Shown piece after piece: positions 11,089-19,905 of a stretch of DNA of 64,000 nt. The stretch covers positions 120,116 through 184,115 of the forward strand of contig NZ_JABEQN010000007.1 of assembly GCF_014174165.1 (NCBI RefSeq), in the 5' to 3' direction. Numbering within the stretch: the first letter of the stretch is position 1; each line of letters opens with the position of its first letter. The position numbers and the translations under genes are program-made. Under the pieces are notes generated by a model. The model was not told the DNA's origin, did not search any database, and saw only the letters and a list, made by a program, of their open reading frames with translations. This DNA is from Gluconacetobacter dulcium (GTDB taxonomy: Bacteria > Pseudomonadota > Alphaproteobacteria > Acetobacterales > Acetobacteraceae).

Positions 11089-12420
11089 TCAGTTCAGCGG
11101 CACGGGTTTTTCGTCCAGCACCCGCGGGGGAGCGGATTTTTGCAGGCTGGCGACCGTCGCGGCATCGACGGGGGAGGCGTTGTTGCCCCAGGCGCCACGG
11201 ATGAATGTCACCACGTCCGCGATCTGCTGCGCGCTGAGCATCTGGCTGTAGGACGGCATGACGAAGGCCGACGGTGCCTTGGTCATGCCCGGAAGGGCCG
11301 CGCCGCTCTGGACGACGTGGACCAGGGAATCCGGCTGCTCGCTCATGACCACCGGGTTGCCGGCGAGCGGCGGGAAGGCCGGAGCGTAGCCGTGGCCGTC
11401 CGTGCGGTGGCAGGCGGCGCAATGATCGACATACACCTTGGCCCCGCGCGCCGAGGCATCGCCGTGTTGCAGGGCGGTCGCGGCCGCCGGGTCATACCGC
11501 CATGCCGCCGCGTTCGGGCTGTTGGGCTGGAGGGAGCGGAGATACTGCGCCATGGCGCGCAAATCCTCCGGGCTGAGATGCTGCGTGCCGTGATAGACGG
11601 CGTCGGTCATGCCGCCGAACGATTCGCCTTTCAGGTTCCGCCCGGTGGACAGGAACGCGACGATGTCATCCTCGGACCAGGAAGCCAGGCCGGTGCGCTG
11701 GTCCTGGCGCAGGCTGGTCGGCACGAAACCGTCGATCGGCGCGCCGCCCGACAGGAATGCCGTGCCCGAACTGGCGGACAGGGCCTTCTCCTGCAAGGCG
11801 ATGCCGCGCGGAGAATGACAGGCGCCGCAATGGCCGGGGCCTTCCACCAGATAGGCGCCGCGCGCGATGGCGGGCGTGGGGAAAGTGCGGTTGACATCTT
11901 TCTGTGCCGACGCGACGGACGGGGCGAAGACCGCGCGCCAGAAAATCATCGGCCAGCGCATCGACATGGGCCAGGGGATGCCGTTGGCGGGAGCCGCCTG
12001 GGCGACCGGCTGCACGCCTTTCATGAAATAGACGTAGAGCGCGTGGATGTCGCTGTCGCTCATGCGGGCATAGGACGGGAACGGCATGGCCGGATAGAGG
12101 CTGGCGCCGTCCTTGCGGACGCCCTCACGCACCGCGCGGGCGAACTCGGCCTCGGAATAGGTGCCGATGCCATGAGCCGGGTCGGGCGAGATGTTGGATG
12201 AGTAGATCGATCCAATAGGGAGCTTGAATTCCATGCCGCCCCCGTAGGGCTTGCCGCCCTTGATGGTGTGGCAGGCACTGCAATCCGAGGCTTCCGCGAC
12301 GTAGCGCCCCTTGGCGACCAGATCCGCCGATGCGTCCGCGCGTGCCTGCGGCATGTGGCCAAGCACGAGAAGGGCGGCGGCGCCAAGCGCGGTCGTGAAG
12401 GAGAACGTGCAGTGTTTCAT
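11089..12420 (-). CDS. Triheme cytochrome c subunit of a membrane-bound (gluconate-type) dehydrogenase
   Basis: This is the electron-transfer subunit that takes electrons from the flavoprotein and reduces ubiquinone at the outer face of the inner membrane. The 443-residue product has a Sec signal peptide (ending near QARA) and three CxxCH haem c sites: CSACH at residues 47-51, then CGACH and CAACH in the later thirds. That is the layout of GADH/SLDH/ADH cytochrome subunits. Unlike the second operon's cytochrome, no C-terminal transmembrane helix is visible. Its ATG overlaps the stop of the flavoprotein gene (ATGA), which implies translational coupling as the third gene of the operon. Confidence 0.9.
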   Translation of the reverse strand: MKHCTFSFTTALGAAALLVLGHMPQARADASADLVAKGRYVAEASDCSACHTIKGGKPYGGGMEFKLPIGSIYSSNISPDPAHGIGTYSEAEFARAVREGVRKDGASLYPAMPFPSYARMSDSDIHALYVYFMKGVQPVAQAAPANGIPWPMSMRWPMIFWRAVFAPSVASAQKDVNRTFPTPAIARGAYLVEGPGHCGACHSPRGIALQEKALSASSGTAFLSGGAPIDGFVPTSLRQDQRTGLASWSEDDIVAFLSTGRNLKGESFGGMTDAVYHGTQHLSPEDLRAMAQYLRSLQPNSPNAAAWRYDPAAATALQHGDASARGAKVYVDHCAACHRTDGHGYAPAFPPLAGNPVVMSEQPDSLVHVVQSGAALPGMTKAPSAFVMPSYSQMLSAQQIADVVTFIRGAWGNNASPVDAATVASLQKSAPPRVLDEKPVPLN

Positions 12421-14195
12421 GCTTGCACCATGGGGCCGGGGTTTTTCAGATAGGTCGTGCGGATGTGATAGGCTGCCCAATAGGCAAGCGCGGCCACCAT
12501 GCCGGTCGGGTTGTATCCCATGCCCTGCGGGAAGGCGCTGGCGCCGATGACGAAGACGTTCGAGACGTCCCAGCTTTGCAGGTAGCGGTTGACGGCGCTG
12601 GTCTTCGGGTCGGCGCCCATGACGGCGCCGCCGCCCAGATGCGTCGTCTGGTAGCGGCGGGTATCGAACAACTCGTTGGCGTGGAGATGGCCCAGCGCGT
12701 ACCGCGTCGCGCCCATCTCCTTCATGATCGGCTCGATCTTGCTGACCACATACTGGTTCATCCGGATGTCGTTGTCCTTCCAGGTGAAGGTCATCCGGAG
12801 CAGCGCCTGGCCGTAAGCATCCTTGTAGGTCGGATCGAGGTCCAGATAGACATCGCGATAGGCCATGTTGCTGCCGTGGGCGTCGATCGTCAGGGAGTGG
12901 CGGTAGGTTTCGACCATCGCGTCCTTGTAGCCTTCGCCCCAGGTCGGGGCGTTGCCGGCGGGACCGCCGATGGCGGCGGCGATCGGCTTGACGCCGGCCT
13001 GGTTGACCCACACGGGCGAGCCGCCCACGAAGCCGAGCGGGCCGTGGTCGAAATTCATGCTGTTGAAATCGTCGATGGCGACACCCGCGCCGCCGGCGCC
13101 CACGAACAGGTTGGTGTACTGCTTGGAGGGCAGCCAGGCGCGGGAGGTCGTGATGGTCTGGTACACGAAGTTCCGCCCGATCGTGCCGGTGTTCTTGACC
13201 GGGTCATAGGGCTCGCCGATGCCGGAGAGCAGCATGAGATGGACGTTGTGGAACTGGAAGGCGCTGATGATGACGAGATCGGCCTTGAGCTGGACCTGCT
13301 GGTTGGTGTTCAGGTCGAGATAGGTGACGCCGGTCGCCTTCTTGCCGTCGCTGTCGAGATCGACCTTCAGGACGTGGGCCTTGGTGATCAGCGTGAATTT
13401 CGGATCCTGGCGCAGGGCGGGCAGGATGTTCACGTTGGGCGACGCCTTGGAATACATGTAGCAGTCGTACCCGCTGCAATATCCGCAGAAATTGCACGGC
13501 CCCATCTGCACGCCGTAGGGGTTGGTATATTGGGCCGAGGCGTTGGCCGCCGGCAGGGAATAGGGATGATAGCCGACATTGGCCGCCGCCTTCTTGAAAA
13601 CCGTGGCGGAATAGACATCTTTCATCGCCGGCAGGGGGAAGGCGTCGGAGCGGTCGGGGGCGAAGGGGTTGCCGGTGCCGGCGACCTTGCCCTTGATGGT
13701 GTAGGGCTCGCCCGACGTGCCGAAGACTTTCTCCGCCTTGTCGAAGAAGGGCTCCAGCTCTTCATACGTCACGTCGTAATCCTGAAGGTTCATGCCTTCG
13801 GGAATGAAATTCTTGCCGTATCGGGCGATGACGTTGGTGCGCAGGGCCAGGTCGTCGGGCGCGACGCGGAAATGGACCCCCGACCAGTGCAGCCCGGCCC
13901 CGCCGACGCCTTCGCCGGGGAGGAAGGCCGCGAGCCGGCGATAGGGCACCGCGTCCTGGTCCATCGTGTTGCGGATGGTGACGGTCGATTGCGAGAGATT
14001 CTGGAACAGGCGGTGACGGATGGCGCCGCGGAGTTCGTCGATGGAGGTGGGGTAATCGCCTTCCACGGCCGTGGCGCGATCTTCCCCGCGTTCCAGGACG
14101 GTGACCGAGAGGCCGGCTTCGGTCAGTTCCTTGGCAAGAATCGATCCTGCCCAGCCTGCGCCGATCACGATGGCGTCGGTCTTCTTCGTGGTCAT
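12417..14195 (-). CDS. GMC-family flavoprotein subunit of membrane-bound gluconate 2-dehydrogenase-type enzyme
   Basis: This is the catalytic FAD subunit of a periplasmic sugar-acid dehydrogenase (gluconate or 2-ketogluconate dehydrogenase type). The 592-residue protein has the N-terminal dinucleotide motif (DAIVIGAGWAGSILAKEL), the cysteine cluster GPCNFCGYCSGYDC that in this family binds an Fe-S cluster, and a GMC C-terminal region (YQTTHLGGGAVMGADP, VFVIGASAFPQGMGYNPTG). It has no signal of its own; export in complex with the Tat-signal small subunit is known for this family. The start at 14195 follows AAGGA. The exact substrate (gluconate versus 2-ketogluconate) cannot be decided from sequence. 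Confidence 0.88.
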   Translation of the reverse strand: MTTKKTDAIVIGAGWAGSILAKELTEAGLSVTVLERGEDRATAVEGDYPTSIDELRGAIRHRLFQNLSQSTVTIRNTMDQDAVPYRRLAAFLPGEGVGGAGLHWSGVHFRVAPDDLALRTNVIARYGKNFIPEGMNLQDYDVTYEELEPFFDKAEKVFGTSGEPYTIKGKVAGTGNPFAPDRSDAFPLPAMKDVYSATVFKKAAANVGYHPYSLPAANASAQYTNPYGVQMGPCNFCGYCSGYDCYMYSKASPNVNILPALRQDPKFTLITKAHVLKVDLDSDGKKATGVTYLDLNTNQQVQLKADLVIISAFQFHNVHLMLLSGIGEPYDPVKNTGTIGRNFVYQTITTSRAWLPSKQYTNLFVGAGGAGVAIDDFNSMNFDHGPLGFVGGSPVWVNQAGVKPIAAAIGGPAGNAPTWGEGYKDAMVETYRHSLTIDAHGSNMAYRDVYLDLDPTYKDAYGQALLRMTFTWKDNDIRMNQYVVSKIEPIMKEMGATRYALGHLHANELFDTRRYQTTHLGGGAVMGADPKTSAVNRYLQSWDVSNVFVIGASAFPQGMGYNPTGMVAALAYWAAYHIRTTYLKNPGPMVQA

Positions 14196-14208
14196 GATAT
14201 GAAAATCC

Positions 14209-14907
14209 TTAGGCTGTTTCGCCGGAAATCGAGACGGGTCCAAACGGGTAGGCGGCGCCTTCCTGGTTGACCCAGTCCATGAAATCCGCGCGGGCGCCGG
14301 GGAAGCCGAGCAGCGTCCAGCCGGCGAGGCCCTTGTTGCCGCCGTAGAGAGGATCGGAAAAAACGCCTTCGAGCGTGTTCTGGCGCAACTGCTCGAAGAG
14401 GAGGTGTGCCGGAACGGCGCCCAGCGCCATCTCGCCGTGTTCGAACTCTTTCAGGACGGCCGTCTGCTCGGCGGTTTCGAGGTCGGCGAAGCTGCGGCCG
14501 TCATGGTGCGCGCGGACATAGGCGTCGGCGCCCGCGATGCCCTGGCGGTAGACTTCACGCGGGGGGAGGGAGAGCTGGTAGCCGAGATTGGCCGGCGCGC
14601 TGACGAAGGGGCCGGACATGTACCATAATTCGCCACGTCCATAGGCGGTGTCCATCTGGCGGTCGATGAACTCGGGGGCGCCGAGGCCGCGCGCGCCGGG
14701 ACCGTGGGCGTCGGTCGGGTAGATCCGCTCGCACGCCGCGTTCAGGAAGCGCCATTCCTCCTTGTTGAAATAGCGCGGGGCATAGGGGCCTGCATTGCCG
14801 ACGGCGAGCGCATCGGCCCAGACCTTGTGGTCGCTGTACAGCCAGAACGACGCGGACCCCAGGAGGCCGCCGATGAAGTGGCGCCGGGTCGGTGAGGGCA
14901 TTTTCAT
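14209..14907 (-). CDS. Gluconate 2-dehydrogenase subunit 3-type small subunit (Tat-exported)
   Basis: This is the small subunit needed for maturation and export of the dehydrogenase complex. The 232-residue product starts with a twin-arginine signal (PTRRHFIGGLLGSASFWL) and matches the gluconate 2-dehydrogenase subunit 3 pattern (WRFLNAACERIYPTDAHGPG, FSDPLYGGNKGLAGWTLLGFPG). The ATG at 14907 has GGAG six bases upstream; two earlier in-frame ATG codons are less likely. It is first in a small-large-cytochrome operon on the minus strand, divergent from the LacI-type regulator. Confidence 0.88.
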   Translation of the reverse strand: MKMPSPTRRHFIGGLLGSASFWLYSDHKVWADALAVGNAGPYAPRYFNKEEWRFLNAACERIYPTDAHGPGARGLGAPEFIDRQMDTAYGRGELWYMSGPFVSAPANLGYQLSLPPREVYRQGIAGADAYVRAHHDGRSFADLETAEQTAVLKEFEHGEMALGAVPAHLLFEQLRQNTLEGVFSDPLYGGNKGLAGWTLLGFPGARADFMDWVNQEGAAYPFGPVSISGETA

Positions 14908-15225
14908 TGTGGACTCCATCTCATAAAAAATACACACGGTGGGTTTTGGATGACGCTCAGCAGATGTCTCTGTGTATAGGGCGCCATGCTCGCGAAATTT
15001 TTATGCGTCTTTCGATATTGAGTTCCTTTTTTTGGGTTTGTTTTTATTTTTATCTTTCTTGGGGATCGTTCTGACCATGATCAACACTTCCGATGTCTTT
15101 GAGGGAGGGGGAATGCCCCTTTGCGGATGACCGGAGCTATGGGATGATCGCCGGACGAAGAGGTGACTGTCTGAAATGCATCGCTTGAATGCTCATGGCC
15201 CGTCGCAATCAGAGGAGAGAGGCTG
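14908..15225. promoter_or_regulatory. Divergent control region between dehydrogenase operon and LacI-type regulator
   Basis: These 318 bp carry no convincing gene. The part from about 14998 to 15070 is markedly T-rich (TTTTTTTGGG, TTTTTATTTTTATC), unlike the GC-rich surroundings, as expected for promoters of the two divergent units. The regulator's site GGAGAG lies near 15212. No clear LacI-type palindrome was identified here. Confidence 0.5.
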
Positions 15226-16251
15226 GTGAGCACAGGCGGCAGTCAGAAAAGGGTGAATTTGCAGTCGGTTGCCGAAGAAGCCGGGGTTTCGCGGGCGACC
15301 GCCTCGCTGGTGTTGCGGGAAAGCCCCCTTGTTTCGGCCGAAACGCGCAAGCGCGTGATCGCGGCCATGCACAAGCTCGGCTACATCTACAACCGGGGCG
15401 CCGCCAATCTCCGGCGGCAGAGGACCGGGACGATCGGCGTGGTGCTGTGCAATATCGGCAGCCCCTTCTACAGCAAGCTGCTGATCGGCATTGATGAAGT
15501 CTTCGTCGATGCCGGCATCGTGGCGCTTCTGGTCAACAGCGCCGAGAACATCGAACGGCAGATGCGCCAGATCTGGCGCCTGCGGGAACATGGCGTGGAT
15601 GGGCTGATCATCTGTCCGGCGGTGGGAAGTGATGAAACGCTCCTTTCCGAAATCGAGAAAACGGGGCTGCCTTACGTGCAGGTGCTGCGCCATGTGTCCC
15701 CGACTGCCGGCGATTACGTGGGGCCGGATTATGCCGGGGGCACCGACCTCGCGGTTTCGCATCTGGTGCGGCATGGACGCAGGAAAATCGCCTTTCTGGG
15801 CGGAAACCCCGTGCACTCGGCGGCCTGCGAGCGGCTGGAAGGCTTCCAGCGCGCGCTCAGGCGTCATTGTCTGGAAAGCGACCTGATCGTACCGACGGAC
15901 CTCGACAATCTGTCCGATTTCGGTTCGCTGGAAAGCCTTATGGCGTCCGCGTCCCCGCCGGATGCCGCGATCTGCTACAACGACATGGTTGCGCTGTCGC
16001 TCATGGGGCGGCTGCTCTCCGAGGGGGAATTGCCCGGTCGCGATTTCGCCGTGATCGGGGCTGATAACCTGCCGCAGGCCGCAACGTCCTTCCCCACCCT
16101 GACGACCATCGTGACGGACCCCGTCGGGGTGGGACGCAATGCCGCGCGGTTGCTGCTGGACCGGATTACGGAACCGCGCGCATCCAGCATGCGTGTTCTC
16201 GTATCGGGCCAGTTGATGGTCAGGGAAAGCTGCGGCGGCCCTCTGCCGTAA
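15226..16251 (+). CDS. LacI-family transcriptional regulator
   Basis: This is a DNA-binding sugar-responsive regulator of 341 residues. The N-terminal helix-turn-helix is clear (VNLQSVAEEAGVSRATASLV then LRESPLVSAETRKRV, and the hinge LGYIYNRGAANLR). The periplasmic-binding-protein-like effector domain follows (TIGVVLCNIGSPFYSKLLIGI, DAAICYNDMVALSLMG, FPTLTTIVTDPVGVGRNAARLLLDRI). It starts with GTG after GGAGAG. It sits between a dehydrogenase operon and a porin gene, so it probably controls one or both in response to a sugar or sugar acid; the ligand is unknown. Confidence 0.92.
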   Translation: MSTGGSQKRVNLQSVAEEAGVSRATASLVLRESPLVSAETRKRVIAAMHKLGYIYNRGAANLRRQRTGTIGVVLCNIGSPFYSKLLIGIDEVFVDAGIVALLVNSAENIERQMRQIWRLREHGVDGLIICPAVGSDETLLSEIEKTGLPYVQVLRHVSPTAGDYVGPDYAGGTDLAVSHLVRHGRRKIAFLGGNPVHSAACERLEGFQRALRRHCLESDLIVPTDLDNLSDFGSLESLMASASPPDAAICYNDMVALSLMGRLLSEGELPGRDFAVIGADNLPQAATSFPTLTTIVTDPVGVGRNAARLLLDRITEPRASSMRVLVSGQLMVRESCGGPLP

Positions 16252-16463
16252 GAGCCTGTCCGCGCAGTCGGCCAGCCGGGCGGGCGTGTCTTTTTGAGCA
16301 TGGGAACGGAGCGGCTCCGATGGGCGGCCGCCGCGACGCGCAGGATGTGCGCGTTGGATCGCCGGCAGGAGGACCTTGCCGACAGTCCGCGGGGCTGCGC
16401 GCCGTGTCCTGCCCGCCTGTACAGATCCGTGCGTTACGCGATCGTTGGACACGCGGGGGGACG

Positions 16464-16485
16464 ATGCCGCCCGGTTGGGCGGCAT
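16464..16485. terminator. Hairpin between LacI regulator and porin 3' ends
   Basis: ATGCCGCC/GGCGGCAT forms a perfect 8-bp stem with a six-base loop. Outer arms GATCGTT and AACGATC about 50 bases apart could enlarge the structure. It lies between the convergent regulator and porin genes without a long T-tract. The rest of 16252-16545 shows no gene. Confidence 0.5.
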
Positions 16486-16545
16486 TGTGCCGAAACGATC
16501 AGATACGGACGGAACCGTCATGCGCAAATATCCGCTTGGACCGAT

Positions 16546-18171
16546 CTAAAAAAAGGAGACATAGGACTTAAAGCCCAGCACCGCAGAGTTCCGCAATCCC
16601 TTTTGGCCGTTGGGGTTCATATAGTACTGAAAGTCCGGGCTGAAGGTCACGCCGCGCATAACATGTATGGAATAATCGAGTTCCAGCACCTCAGCATTCG
16701 TCTGAATACCCGTGGCATGGTTGGGCATGCCGGTAAATTTGCCGGCGTTGACCATCGCGATGGTGGTGTCTCTCGTGCCCGGTGCGATGCTGACATAGGA
16801 AAACGCGGCCCCCAGGATATCCTGGGGGCGGCCGGGGAAGAGGCCCTGGCTCATGAACGCGCCATAGACTTCGAAATCACGGACTGAGGTGTAGGGAGAG
16901 TTGTAGATATAGCCGCCCATGAAGGTCAGGCCGCTGGTCTTGGGGCGGCCGGGATAGTTCATGATCTTCTGGTCGAACATAAAATATGTCTGCCACGAGG
17001 ATTTCCGCATGAGTTGCTTGCCGCCGTGGACATAATAGGACTGTCCGGCGGTGTTGTAGTAATTGTCGGCGCGTTGGACATCGTCGAAAACGAAGCCGAG
17101 TTTATAATGGCCGGGAAGGTCGTGCTCGGCGCCGAATTTCGGTTCCCATTGGGTTTCGACGGGGATTTCGTATCCGACGATGTTGGCGCCGTTCCATTTG
17201 AAGCCCGTGCGGTGCTGAAAGTTCATGTAAATGCCGTTTTCCGCGAAATAAACGGCGGTCTGGACGTAAAGATCCTTGCGGGGGCGGCCCTTGAGGCGAA
17301 ACGCCCAGGTCGCGGCCGGGTAACTGCCGTAATAGGTGCTGTCCGCCGCCGCCTTGGGACGCCCGCAGAACGAATTGTTCTGGAAATTGCAGAAGAGCGG
17401 GCTGGAGGCGAAATCCGACATCTGGGACATGCGGCCGCCGGCGATCAGGAGCCTGCCCTTATAGAGACTCTCCTCTCCGTACAGGGAGACAAGATGCACG
17501 ACGACGTTGCCGCCGCCGCCATAGATTTCCGAACTATGGGCGAGCCAGTCGCCGAACATACGGTTGGCGGTCGTGCCGTAGCGACCGACGGTGGTCATGT
17601 GCGTCATGAACCCCTTCATGCCGGCCAGTTGTTCCCAGTCCACGGTCAGGTTGGCCGAGTATTGGCCCGCGTTGCTCGATCCCTGCCGATAGTTGCCGTA
17701 ATGGGGGCCGCGCGTGGGGGCTTGCAGCGCGCCCGCATATTCGTTGGTGTTGTCGAAATGAAAGCCGATGCCGCGCCGTTCGAGCCACGGGATGACGCCG
17801 AAAAGGGTGGGGAACAGGGAAGGCGGCCCCCTGACGATGGGGGCCGGCTGTCCGCCCCGAGCGGCAAGGGGAGGGGATGGGTACGTCGTCAGGATACCCG
17901 GCGGAATGGATGCCTGTGGAGGGGCATTCTCCCGGACCGAGTTAAGTGGTGACGACGCATTCTGCTGCGGACCGAGATTCTCGTTCTGGCTCGGGACCTG
18001 CTTCGCAGATTTGGCCACCTTGGCGGAGCTTCGGGTGTCCTGTGCGAATGACGGGACGGTGTTTCCGGACAACTGGAGTAAGGTAAGAGTAGTAAGCGCA
18101 AAACTCCTGTATTTCCTGAAATTGAAGCAGGAACACTGTGCGATTTTTTGTTTATATACAGAGCCTGTCAT
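16546..18171 (-). CDS. OprB-type carbohydrate-selective porin
   Basis: This is an outer membrane beta-barrel porin for sugar uptake. The 541-residue product has a signal peptide (SFALTTLTLLQLSGNTVPSFA), a low-complexity proline/glutamine-rich linker of about 100 residues, and then OprB features: RRGIGFHFDNTNEYAGALQ, amphipathic strands throughout, GRMSQMSDFASSPLFCNFQN and a C-terminus with alternating hydrophobic residues ending in Phe (GFKSYVSFF), the Bam recognition signature. The start at 18171 gives the complete signal peptide. Its place between two dehydrogenase operons suggests it admits their substrates to the periplasm. Confidence 0.88.
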   Translation of the reverse strand: MTGSVYKQKIAQCSCFNFRKYRSFALTTLTLLQLSGNTVPSFAQDTRSSAKVAKSAKQVPSQNENLGPQQNASSPLNSVRENAPPQASIPPGILTTYPSPPLAARGGQPAPIVRGPPSLFPTLFGVIPWLERRGIGFHFDNTNEYAGALQAPTRGPHYGNYRQGSSNAGQYSANLTVDWEQLAGMKGFMTHMTTVGRYGTTANRMFGDWLAHSSEIYGGGGNVVVHLVSLYGEESLYKGRLLIAGGRMSQMSDFASSPLFCNFQNNSFCGRPKAAADSTYYGSYPAATWAFRLKGRPRKDLYVQTAVYFAENGIYMNFQHRTGFKWNGANIVGYEIPVETQWEPKFGAEHDLPGHYKLGFVFDDVQRADNYYNTAGQSYYVHGGKQLMRKSSWQTYFMFDQKIMNYPGRPKTSGLTFMGGYIYNSPYTSVRDFEVYGAFMSQGLFPGRPQDILGAAFSYVSIAPGTRDTTIAMVNAGKFTGMPNHATGIQTNAEVLELDYSIHVMRGVTFSPDFQYYMNPNGQKGLRNSAVLGFKSYVSFF

Positions 18172-18586
18172 CTGAAATCCGGTGACCTGAAGTGTATTAT
18201 ATACTTCGCACCTTATCCGAATCGTGCTGGGGGCTCGGATAAAATACTCGATATCGTTAGTCGAGCGAGATGCCATACAATCGTCATGCTTCACAGATCA
18301 TGCCAGATCACGAAAACCGTGATCTGGTATGTGCGGGTGGCGAATCATGAAATCCATTTTAGACCGATATAAATTCCAGGCCGGTCGGAATTATGAAAAA
18401 AAATACATATTCTCATAAGGATGGCGGATTTTCGCGGGCTTCCTCCGGTGGCGTAAGCGGGTTGGCAGCGGCGATCATGACAGAGCGTTCACAATATAGT
18501 GATTTAGACCGATCTAGTGAAACTATGCCCGTGCATGGCAAAGGGCGCTCAAGACGTTAAGCGACACGACCCGAAAGGCGAGCCGG
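18172..18586. promoter_or_regulatory. Divergent control region with inverted repeats and TAGACCGAT motifs
   Basis: These 415 bp separate the porin (minus) from the GlcG/HbpS-like gene (plus) and are AT-rich. TTATCCGA/TCGGATAA (18213-18220 and 18235-18242) and CCAGATCACG/CGTGATCTGG (18303-18327) are perfect inverted repeats. A near-palindromic motif occurs twice, TAGACCGATATA (18360-18371) and TAGACCGATCTA (18505-18516). These are candidate operator sites for the nearby LacI-type or another regulator. No ORF here is convincing. Confidence 0.55.
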
Positions 18587-19102
18587 ATGCTGCGACTCAA
18601 GAGTGCATCGACAAAGACCGTTTCCCGCGTTGCGTGTCGGTTGGCGTGCGGGTTCGTCGTCGGCCTGAACCTGCTGGCGGGGGTGGCCCACGCGGAGACC
18701 CGCTCTGCCGGCGTGATCGCGCTGCCTCAGGCACGGGCGATGGCGCAGGCGGCGGAGAGCAAGGCGGTGGCGAATGGTACGGCCATTGTCGTGTATGTGG
18801 TGGATGCCGGCGGGCGGACGATCCTGACCGAACGGATGGCGGATGCGCAGATTGCGAGCCTCGATCTGGCGGAACGCAAGGCGATCAGCGCGGTCTTTTA
18901 CAAGCGCCCTTCCGCCGCGTTCGAAACGGCGCTGGCCGGTGGGAAAATGGCCGTGCTGGCCCTGCCGCATGCCATGCCGGCTGCTGGTGGAATCCCGATT
19001 TTTCATGATGGCCGTCTGATCGGCGCCATTGGGGTGAGCGGAGGAAACAACGCTCAGGATGAGCAGGCGGCGCAAGCCGGCCTGGCAGCGATGAAAGAGT
19101 GA
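18587..19102 (+). CDS. GlcG/HbpS-family protein, secreted
   Basis: The 171-residue product has a signal peptide (ACGFVVGLNLLAGVAHA) and then the GlcG/HbpS fold (ALPQARAMAQAAESKAVANG, VVYVVDAGGRTILTERM, PAAGGIPIFHDGRLIGAIGV, SGG). HbpS of Streptomyces binds haem; other members accompany sugar- or glycolate-oxidation genes, and the role of this branch is unclear. It precedes the second dehydrogenase operon in the same direction (119-bp gap), so a periplasmic accessory role is a reasonable inference only. Confidence 0.8.
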   Translation: MLRLKSASTKTVSRVACRLACGFVVGLNLLAGVAHAETRSAGVIALPQARAMAQAAESKAVANGTAIVVYVVDAGGRTILTERMADAQIASLDLAERKAISAVFYKRPSAAFETALAGGKMAVLALPHAMPAAGGIPIFHDGRLIGAIGVSGGNNAQDEQAAQAGLAAMKE

Positions 19103-19221
19103 GCGGGCATTCCGGACGGTTTTTCACGGGGCAGGATTCATGGATCGGATCGCCCGCCCTTCCGTTGCGAAATCGTCTTGTCCTCGGCCATCCCGATGCG
19201 TGTTCTGGAGAAAAATGAGGC

Positions 19222-19902
19222 ATGAACAGAAATAGTGACGTGAACGGCGACGGGTCCGCCCGGAAACCCGGAGTGAGTCGCCGCTCGCTCATGCTGGGGA
19301 CGGTCGTTGCCGGCTTTTCGGCGGCTTTCGGCGAGTTCGGGTTCTCCGGCGATGTCGCCCATGCCGCGACGGTCGATGATGCGACGTTCCTGTCGGTCTC
19401 TCGTGCCATTACCGGGCATTCGGAACTGCATCCGGTCATCGCGCGCCGCCTGTTTGCGGCGATGCGGAAGACGTTTCCGGATTATGTCGCAAAAATACAG
19501 GCACTTTCCGGTCTGGTTGCCCAGGGGGGGACGCCCAGGGAGATTCTGGACCGTGCCGGCGACCTGAAGGATGACCTGCTGGCCCTGAACGCGGCCTGGT
19601 ATACCGGCTCGGTGCAGGACAAGACGAATGCGCCAATGGTCGCGTACTACGATGCGCTGATGTACCAGCCGACGCGCGATGGGCTGCCGGTGCCGACCTA
19701 TTGCTTCGATCGTCCGGGCTGGTGGACGGAGACGCCGCCGCCGCTGGGGATTCCCGTTCATGCGCCGCTGCCGGCCACGCCGCCGGCTCCGATGCCGCAG
19801 GGTGCGGGCGTCGAGGGCAAGGCGCCACGGCAGACGCCGCCGCTGGGGACCATTCCCCCGTCATCTCCCCCTCATTCTCCGTTGCCGCACAGGGAGCAAT
19901 AA
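19222..19902 (+). CDS. Membrane-bound FAD-dependent sorbitol dehydrogenase-type small subunit
   Basis: The 226-residue product matches the FAD-SLDH small-subunit type: a twin-arginine signal (VSRRSLMLGTVVAGFSAAF), the core DDATFLSVSRAITGHSELHP, VIARRLFAAMRKTFPDY and AWYTGSVQDKTNAPMVAYYD, and ALMYQPTRDGLPVPTYCFDRPGWW. It is expected to help fold and export the flavoprotein by Tat. The C-terminal 50 residues are an unusual proline-rich tail, longer than the family core. Three bases separate its stop from the GTG of the flavoprotein gene. D-sorbitol is the known substrate for one member; the fructose and other polyol enzymes are close relatives. Confidence 0.86.
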   Translation: MNRNSDVNGDGSARKPGVSRRSLMLGTVVAGFSAAFGEFGFSGDVAHAATVDDATFLSVSRAITGHSELHPVIARRLFAAMRKTFPDYVAKIQALSGLVAQGGTPREILDRAGDLKDDLLALNAAWYTGSVQDKTNAPMVAYYDALMYQPTRDGLPVPTYCFDRPGWWTETPPPLGIPVHAPLPATPPAPMPQGAGVEGKAPRQTPPLGTIPPSSPPHSPLPHREQ

Positions 19903-19905
19903 ATC

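Noticed and set aside
14892..15074. Small plus-strand ORF with a hydrophobic end in the divergent region
   Set aside because: No ribosome binding site, overlaps the small-subunit start and the T-rich promoter DNA, which naturally encodes Phe/Leu.
16537..16548. Third copy of the TGGACCGATCTA motif
   Set aside because: It covers the end of the porin coding sequence and its stop codon, far from a promoter, so coincidence is more likely.
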